Positions 56,955 through 64,000 of a stretch of 64,000 nucleotides of DNA are shown here, piece by piece. The position numbers and the translations under genes were made by a program. Source of the DNA: Enchytraeus crypticus. Lineage: Eukaryota; Annelida; Clitellata; Enchytraeida; Enchytraeidae. Numbering within the stretch: the first letter of the stretch is position 1; the number at the start of each line of letters is the position of its first letter. The stretch is taken from assembly GCA_905160935.1 (NCBI GenBank), contig CAJHZI010000711.1:754501-818500 (forward strand). Reading direction: 5' to 3'. The notes under the pieces were generated by a model. It was not told where the DNA came from and did not search any database. It worked only from the letters and a program-made list of their open reading frames with translations.

Positions 56955-57062
56955 CAACAACAACATCAGCAGCAACAACAACATCAGCAACAACAACAAC
57001 ATCAACAACAACAGCAACAGTAACAACAGTAGCAACAATAAATACGACAACAACATCAACAC
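56955..57062. repeat. (CAA)n/(CAG)n microsatellite
   Basis: AACAACAACATCAGCAACAA-type tract; Asn/Ser- or Thr-rich frames are artefacts. Confidence 0.93.
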
Positions 57063-57204
57063 AGCTAGATGAGAACCCTGAACCTACTAACCATCAGTAG
57101 TACGTCTAATCCACAGCACTACCGAATCGTCTTAATGTTTACAATATGAGGTTGTGAGAGATAGTCACCGACACACACACAAATTAGATACGTAAAGCTA
57201 AAGA

Positions 57205-57325
57205 CGGTAGCATGCTGGCAAGATATCCGACTGCTGATTAATATGTGTGGAGTTCAAATCCAGTACTCTCCCTTCAACGATGTGCTTTAACGGCAGAAAA
57301 CTGCTGTTAAAATGAGCGTTAGCCT
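57205..57325 (+). mobile_element. tRNA-derived SINE (diverged)
   Basis: ACGGTAGCATGCTGGCAAGA, GGAGTTCAAATCCAGTACTC, GCAGAAAACTGCTGTTAAAA. Confidence 0.6.
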
Positions 57326-57349
57326 CTTAAAGGAAAGGAAGATTGGTAT

Positions 57350-57537
57350 CACGGATATATAATGATCAGACCTTTTGACACGTGTAGAAATGATGCATTA
57401 TATGATACAAGATATGCCACAAGATATACGAATGGTCATATCTTTATACACGTATATATATGATACATTATATGATACAATATATAACAAATGATATAGG
57501 AATGATCAGATCTATGTAGATATATATACATGTATAT

Positions 57538-57587
<50 letters not shown>

Positions 57588-57608
57588 TGTATCATATAAT
57601 GCATCATA

Positions 57609-57671
<63 letters not shown>

Positions 57672-57715
57672 GATACATTATATGATACAAGATATGACAC
57701 CAGATATACGAATGA
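57350..57715. repeat. (TA)n tracts in an inverted/tandem GATACATTATATGATACAAG repeat
   Basis: ATGATACATTATATGATACA recurs at about 57390, 57460 and 57670, and inverted near 57590, around two long TA tracts. Confidence 0.88.
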
Positions 57716-57839
57716 TCATTGCCACAGGGTTGAAGATATAATCACATCTACAGCGTGTATCTCATAGACTCGCTTTATGTTTCAAACAACGCAGCTAATG
57801 ATGACTCGTCCTCCACTCCCGATATGTAGAGTTCAAACA

Positions 57840-57945
57840 TTACCCTAGTAACGTCTATTTCCTAGGGTAGCAATACCCTAATAACGCTTATTTTCTGGGG
57901 TAGTAATACCCCAATAACGCCTATTTTCTGAGGTATCAGCATTCC
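57840..57945. repeat. ~34-bp tandem repeat, three copies
   Basis: TACCCTAATAACGCTTATTT, TCTGGGGTAGTAA with variants. Confidence 0.85.
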
Positions 57946-58203
57946 TCCCAAGAAGATTTAGGTTATCAATTATTATCAGACTTGAAGAGGTCTAGCTGCT
58001 ACACCAGCTGTAAACTTTTGATATTGAGGACCATTCCAACATTTTTTGAAGAACATTCCAAAATTCCTTAGGAACCATTCCAACATTTCAAATAAACGTT
58101 TTCCAGCTCCTCTATAATAACAAGAAGTGGCTAAATTTGAAGTCCAATAAAGAAGACCCACAGTATAATCTCAGTATAATCTACACTCACTTTTATGATA
58201 AAA

Positions 58204-58378
58204 AAAGCTAAAGCTAATGTTAACGTCAGTTTCCTCACTCGAAAGCGATGTCAGCGACGGGGCGAGCCCAGGATTTAAACCCATACTGATTCGCGGTACT
58301 GATCCGCGCCGCTTCCGCGGTCGAATATCTTACCGACTTCGCCACTGGCTCCAGCCACATCTCCACTGGCTCCAGCCG
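58204..58378 (-). mobile_element. tRNA-derived SINE, family A with internal duplications
   Basis: GTTAACGTCAGTTTCCTCAC, CGAGCCCAGGATTTAAACCC, CCGCGGTCGAATATCTTACC. The CTGATCCGCG and CCACTGGCTCCAGCC parts are each duplicated. Confidence 0.87.
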
Positions 58379-58737
58379 CATTTTACCAAAATTACGTCAC
58401 GCAGCCGTGCATCAAAAGTCCTTTCATTGATAATCCATGATGAAATCCACTTTCTTATGATCAGTCAGGCGTTAAAAGATTCCAGTTGATCTCTGAGATC
58501 CGTGCAGCCTTCTCATGGGAATTCCCCATTACCAGGATTGAAGAAAATCCTGCGATAAAGAAATTGAATGAGGAAAACAGAAAATAAATGCAAATTATTA
58601 TCTGACTTATTATAAGAAAGAGTATTATAGTATTACTTATTTCTGAATATTTGACTAAAACTTAGGATGCTATACTTGTCTAGAAGAGTATTTCAGCTTT
58701 AGGTAGCGCTTATCTTGAGTTGCGATGTATAATTAGC

Positions 58738-58985
58738 AAGAGAGAGAGAGAGAGAGAGAGGGAGAAAGAGAGAGAGAGCAAGAATGAGAGAGAGCGAGCG
58801 AGAGAGAGAGAGTGAGTGAGAGAGAGAGAGATGAGAGAAAGAGAGAGAGAGCAAGAATGAGAGAGATGGAGCGAGAGAGAGAGAGAGTGAGAGAGAGAGA
58901 GATGAGAGAAAGAGAGAGAGAGAGAGAGAGACGAGAGATAGGGAAGGAGAGAGAGACGAGAGAGAGAGTCAGAGAAAGAGATAGA
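58738..58985. repeat. (GA)n microsatellite
   Basis: GA tract with longer internal duplications such as GAGCAAGAATGAGAGAGA. Confidence 0.95.
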
Positions 58986-60119
58986 GTTCTTGAAAGTCTG
59001 TCTATTGTTGCACCTAATCGCTGGAAAAAATTCATTTATTAATCAACAAATTAAGCAGTCACTTAGTTTATTTGTCTTGTAAATTTTTATCAATATTTCA
59101 GAAGCTCTTGAACATTTAGTCTATGCTGCAGATTCCAGATTTATTGATTGATACTTAATTTTAATATTGATTGATAATAATCTAGTCTTTAAAATTTTTG
59201 TAATCTAGTCCTAAATATTTTGATTATTATCTACGATTTAATATTGATTGATTTTATAGTCTTTAGTATTGATTACCAGAATTTAATATTCATTATCCAG
59301 TGTTTAATATTCCACGCGATTGCACGTCATTCTATTCATTAGCTTAGTGATAATCTATGACTACGAAGCGACCGCAAAATTATTTTTTCTGTTTTATTTC
59401 AACCAAAATGTTTTTCTCATTCATATCATCTTATTTTTCATTTTACCTAAATCATTCTCCCCTCTATTACCTATAATAACCATGATAAAGGTATATTTAT
59501 CTTTCTTCTTATCAGTACTATCTGTCCTTTCTCTTTTCTATGTTATACAAGTTATACGATTTTCTTCTCATTTATACAAATCTATATTTCTTTTTCTTTT
59601 CCTCACTACCCTATCTTTCATCTGCTGTCAATCCGAATAATTTCCGCTCAGAAATTTTTGTTTATCGACGCACGATGTCAAATCCTGCTTGATGAACAGC
59701 TGTGGAGTTGTAATAGACTAAAATAAATAATTGCGATATATCAGCCATTTTGAAAGCCAGAGAGTTGTAAACCTAGAGATTACTGAAAACAGCTAAACGA
59801 AAACTGCATCTGTGAGTAAGATGCGACTAACGCTGGTGGCGTAATAAAATATGATGGATGCATATCGTGATGTCGGAGTCTTAAATTTCTACCGACAGAA
59901 TTTCAGAATTGTTGAAGAATTTGCCAGATTTGATGACAGGTTAGGCTATCGTCTTAGGCTGTATGGACGCCACTGTCCAAATGTTAAGCCTTATGAAATG
60001 TTGTGCTATTGATATACATGTATCTGTAAATTGATTTATTGATTGATTACTTAATCTTTAATATTGACGGACTATCTAGTCATTGTTAAATATCAATTGA
60101 TTGATTATCTAGTCTTTAG

Positions 60120-60270
60120 TGAATATCTTACCGGCTTCGCAATTCGCTTCAGCCAATGGCGGTAAGATATTCGACCGCGGATCAGTATATGCGGGATTCA
60201 AATCCTGGGCTCGCCCGTCATTGACATCGCTTTCAAATGAGGAAACTGACTTTAGCATTAGCTTTTAGCT
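60120..60270 (+). mobile_element. tRNA-derived SINE, family A with an inverted head fragment
   Basis: Full copy from about 60150 (GCGGTAAGATATTCGACCGC, ATTCAAATCCTGGGCTCGCC, ATGAGGAAACTGAC). The preceding GAATATCTTACCGGCTTCGC is the head in reverse. Confidence 0.82.
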
Positions 60271-60420
60271 TTTTAAATATGTGTCATTATCTAGTCCTTA
60301 ATATTGATTATCTAAGATTTAATAGTGATTGATATTGTAGTCCTTAGGATTGATTGATTGATTATCTAGATTTAATTTATAAGTTTTTAGTATCTAGATG
60401 TTAATGTTACATCCAGTATA

Positions 60421-60480
60421 GATCATCGCCATTGACATCGCCACTGGCTGCAGCCATTGGCGATGTCAATGGCGATGATC
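60421..60480. repeat. 60-bp near-perfect palindrome
   Basis: The left arm GATCATCGCCATTGACATCG plus CCACTGGCTG and the right arm are reverse complements with one mismatch and no spacer. The CCACTGGCTGCAGCC core looks like SINE family A head sequence. Confidence 0.95.
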
Positions 60481-60837
60481 TTGGACTGTATCTGGCGATG
60501 TCAGACGACGCCTTTACTGGCTATTGCCAATAACAAATCTGAATATCTGACCCTTAGGATTCACCCAGTCCAGTAATCTAAAATCCCCGCTGGTCGCGAC
60601 AGAATTATCACGGAGTTAAAAGATTTAAACGATCAATTCGCTCGCTACCACCAGTCTATCTTCATGCTCAAAACCAACCAATTAAATCACGCACTAGACC
60701 CGTCCAGTAGTTAGTCCATGATCCTAGTCTGATTACCGATGAAGAAACCTAAAGGGTATGTTGATAATTGTCAACATCATTGCATCATCTATGTCTAAGT
60801 TGGGTCTATTGTATATGTAGGCCTATATTCCTGAATA

Positions 60838-60912
60838 CTTCGCCACTGGCTTTCAGACTGACATCACTTTCGAGTGAGGAAACTGACGTTAACCTTAGCG
60901 TTAGCTTTACTA
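60838..60912 (+). mobile_element. SINE family A, 3' part only
   Basis: TCGCCACTGGCTTTCAGACT, GACATCACTTTCGAGTGAGG, AAACTGACGTTAACC. Confidence 0.75.
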
Positions 60913-61194
60913 CCGATGAGTTGGTATTGGAGTTAATTAAACTTTAAACAAAATAATACAATCTGTGAATTTATTAAAATTTAATTAGTTAAATATGTTC
61001 ATATTAATTATTTAATTCTTAAAAATCTAAACTTAAACATTCTTTCTTAATTATTGCAAAATTCTGGCACTAAATCTATTCATCGGAGGTCAGAAGATTA
61101 TTACATATGGCCAGTCTAACAGAGAGGCAACATGTATTTTAATTAAACTAGACGAACATATAACGATACTGCGTTTGGAGCTTATATAGCGTAT

Positions 61195-61275
61195 GATGGA
61201 ACTCTCAGAAACAACAACAACACTAATAATAACAACAACACCAACATAAATAGCAAAAACAACAACAACAATGAT
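61195..61275. repeat. (AAC)n microsatellite
   Basis: AACAACAACAACACTAATAA-type tract, like the tail of the TTG-tail retroposons but without their body. Confidence 0.85.
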
Positions 61276-62039
61276 CAGAGCACTGTGTAGAAGTTCTATG
61301 TAATCTTCTGCCATATTTTACAGAATACAAGGGACTGTTCACTAATTGTATGTATTACATTTAATAATTACTGCTTAGTTATCGACTACAATATGACATG
61401 ATATCTTTCTATATCAATCTTTATTTCACCGAAAGGCAGCAAATCAGTACAAAAGTGACAAACTAACATGGTGCACATTACAACACATAAGAGAAAAACA
61501 ACGAATAAATACATAAATTCATGTAGGGAGCAATGTCAATGAACCAAATTGCGTAAGTTGATATTATTTATTGTCTTCAGCGTTGACATAAATCTGTCTT
61601 TTCTCAACTGATGTTTATCTTTATTCCATGGATGTTAAATATATTCATGCAAAACAGCAAATCATTATACTTAGCAAAAATTAAAATAAATAAATCAGTC
61701 ATTGCACTATACGTGTATAGCCTACTAATGTAATAAAAGAAAACAGTACAAAGCAAAAAATAATTTACATCTATTTGGCTAAAAGAATTGGGGAAAAGTT
61801 CCTTTCCTATAATATACTGGTGTCATAATTAGTAATTAAAGCTTTACTGTTTTAATAGCAATATCTTATCTAAGCTATTTTCATTTCCTAGTTGCTATTC
61901 CTACCATAATTTATTTTCAGTTATTTTTTTCTTTATTAGGCCTACTTACCTTTTGTCACAAGTTGACGTTTAATAGGTTATTTCTTGTTTGTCCTTTTTA
62001 CCACAAGTTGTCCTTCACCAGGTTATTTGTTATTTGCCG

Positions 62040-62172
62040 GTTGGAGCCAGTGGTGAAGTCGGTAAGATACTAGACCGCGGATCAGTATGTGCGTGGTTCA
62101 AATCCTGGGCTCGCTCGTCACTGACATGGCTTTCGAGATAGGAAACGGATGTTAACATTAGCTTTACCAGCT
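62040..62172 (+). mobile_element. tRNA-derived SINE, family A
   Basis: GGAGCCAGTGGTGAAGTCGG, GTGGTTCAAATCCTGGGCTC, TGGCTTTCGAGATAGGAAAC. Confidence 0.87.
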
Positions 62173-62204
62173 TTTTAAAATTTTATCACGATAATCATTT
62201 GCTA

Positions 62205-62372
62205 TATTTTTTCCCAAGCTAGAGGCTACATAAGGTATGGGTAAGGCATAGACTTTGTGATGGGATTGACTTGTTGATCTGAGGAGTGCTCTTATGGAGC
62301 GAGAAAGCAGATTTTGAGTACGAATATGTACCTTGAACCTGCCACTAGGCAGTGCACAGAAGAGAGAGATAT
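62205..62372 (+). mobile_element. SINE, family C (best preserved)
   Basis: CATAAGGTATGGGTAAGGCA, TAGACTTTGTGATGGGATTG, GTGCTCTTATGGAGCGAGAA, GAACCTGCCACTAGGCAGTG, CACAGAAGAGAGAGATA. Confidence 0.88.
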
Positions 62373-62649
62373 TTCTAATAATCACTCCAGATTTTATCAC
62401 TCCTCTGCAGCAGCTGCCTTCGCTTCCAGACCTGGGACTCTGGGATTCAGTCTGATCGGGAACACGTCCGGTGATAAACGCGTAAAATTTTTCGATTCAG
62501 TATCCAGATTCTCCGGGGAGCCTGTAGACCTCAGCGGGGGGGGGGTGAAGAGGGAGAAGTGGCGGGGGGGCCAACAGCCCCCAGTCTAGTGATATATTGT
62601 CGTGTAGCCAATCGTCGAGTTCTTCTGCTTTACCCGCTACTTGTCATTC

Positions 62650-63005
62650 TACTGCTGCGTGTTTGTACTTCCCCTTCTTGTCACTGTACTGCCGAGTGTT
62701 TGTAATTCTTACTTCTTGTCACTGTACTGTCGCGTGTTTGTACTTCTCACTTCTTGCCACTGTACTGCCGCGTGTTTGTACTTCTCACTGCTTGTGCAGC
62801 TGCCCGCTTGCGCTTGGGTCTGTTTGTACTTGTGCCTATTTGTCCTTGTGCCTGTGTGTCCTTGTGCCTGTTTGTACTTGTACCTGTTTGTACTTGTGCC
62901 TGTTTGTACTTGTACCTGTTGCACTTGTGCCTGTTTGTATTTGTGCCTGTGTGACCTTTTGCCTGTTTTTACTTGTGCCTGTTTTTACTCTTGCCTGTGT
63001 GAGGC
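62650..63005. repeat. Two adjoining minisatellites (39-bp, then ~16-bp units)
   Basis: First: TTCTTGTCACTGTACTGCCG, CGTGTTTGTACTTCTCAC (about four copies). Then: CTTGTGCCTGTTTGTA (about ten copies). The Cys/Val-rich frames are artefacts. Confidence 0.93.
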
Positions 63006-63074
63006 TTACTTTGTCAATATTTCTAGCATCACGAATCAGTCCTACAACTACGACCTGCATGAAACACTGAAATA

Positions 63075-64000
63075 TATTAGATTATTATCAATTGGTTTAT
63101 TATCAATGATTATCAATTGAATTATTATCAATTGTTATCAATTGATTTACCATCGATTATTATCAATTGAATTATTATCAATTATTATCCATTGAATTAT
63201 TATCAATTACTATCAATTATTATCCATTGAATTATTATCAATTATTATCAATTGAATTAGTATCAATAGAATTATTACCAATTATTATCAATTATTATAA
63301 ATTGAATTATTATCAATTACTATCAATTATTATCCATTGAATTATTATCAATTATTATCAATTGAATTAGTATCAATAGAATTATTACCAATTATTATCA
63401 ATTATTATAAATTGAATTATTATTAATTATTATCAATTAAGTTATTAACAATTATTATCAATTATTATCAATTGAATTATTATCAATTATTATCCATTGA
63501 ATTATTATCAATTACTATCAATTATTATCCATTGAATTATTATCAATTATTATCAATTGAATTAGTATCAATAGAATTATTACCAATTATCATAGAATTA
63601 TTATCAATTATTATCAATTAAGTTATTAACAATTATTATCAATTATTATAAATTGAATTATTATCAATTATTATCAATTAAGTTATTAACAATTATTATC
63701 AATTATTATAAATTGAATTATTATCAATTATTATCAATTAAGTTATTAACAATTATTATCAATTATTATCAATTAAGTTATTATCAATTATTATCAATTA
63801 AGTTATTAACAATTATTATCAATTATTATAAATTGAATTATTATCAATTATTATCAATTAAGTTATTAACAATTATTATCAATTATTATAAATTGAATTA
63901 TTATCAATTATTATCAATTAAGTTATTAACAATTATTATCAATTATTATAAATTGAATTATTATCAATTATTATCAATTAAGTTATTAACAATTATTATC
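63075..64000. repeat. AT-rich higher-order tandem array, running off the window
   Basis: The base motif is ATTATTATCAATT. In the right half these form a 60-bp higher-order unit (TTATCAATTATTATCAATTA, AGTTATTAACAATTATTATC, AATTATTATAAATTGAATTA) repeated with almost no change. Confidence 0.97.

Larger units (their letters stand above)
48433..64000. other. Upstream flank of the large exon: transposon debris and tandem arrays
   Basis: No host exon was recognised in these 15.6 kb. Frames longer than 60 codons here are repeat-derived or short and featureless. Stretches not listed separately (for example 55580-56420, 59040-60120, 60910-62040) are plain AT-rich DNA. Confidence 0.5.

Noticed and set aside
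59320-59640. 106-codon Phe/Leu-rich frame resembling membrane segments
   Set aside because: T-rich DNA gives hydrophobic frames by chance; no splice or start support.
62597-63120. Cys-rich frames of about 158 codons that look like a small secreted protein
   Set aside because: They follow the 39-bp and 16-bp minisatellite periods and change frame with them.

Overview
The window is AT-rich, repeat-laden eukaryotic nuclear DNA from an invertebrate animal, plausibly a lophotrochozoan (mollusc-like); the species cannot be fixed from sequence alone. The only recognisable host gene runs on the minus strand. Thirteen short exons between 15475 and 2887 join in one open frame (567 codons plus stop, all splice phases compatible). 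They encode a zinc-finger pair followed by four PDZ domains ending in VSWPGSPV. Spacing and signature residues match vertebrate LNX1/LNX2 (Ligand of Numb protein X). One of these exons is a 31-nt microexon.

No RING finger exon was found. About 31 kb upstream on the same strand, an intronless 495-codon open frame (46946-48432) starts at an ATG behind an in-frame stop. It ends at a good 5' splice site in phase 2, exactly the phase needed by the first zinc-finger exon. It may be the 5' coding exon of the same gene or of an unknown neighbour.

The most unusual observation is that splice signals of the LNX-type gene have been tandemly amplified. The intron at 4257-4784 is almost entirely nine 25-bp units, each carrying a copy of its own 5' splice-site region (eight keep GT), plus six 55-bp units, each carrying its own 3' splice site with the first bases of the next exon. 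The acceptors of the last exon and of the first PDZ exon are also each present about three times in tandem. Four other acceptors sit next to (TTGA)n/(CTGA)n arrays, whose unit resembles a branch point.

The rest is repeats. There is a 5'-truncated non-LTR retrotransposon with a 13-bp target duplication (19652-20748) and seven further 3' fragments of related elements, all on the plus strand. Several tRNA-derived SINE families share 3' ends, one with the LINE tail. A TTAA-flanked piggyBac relic lies at 22391-24051 and a 768-bp long-TIR element at 52087-52854. About twenty unrelated minisatellites and many microsatellites make up much of the remainder, including a higher-order array running off the right edge.

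Layout: 1-2886, 3' flank of the gene; 2887-15475, zinc-finger/PDZ exons; 15476-46945, a long repeat-filled stretch (intron if the upstream exon belongs to the gene); 46946-48432, large exon; 48433-64000, upstream flank made of transposon debris and tandem arrays.
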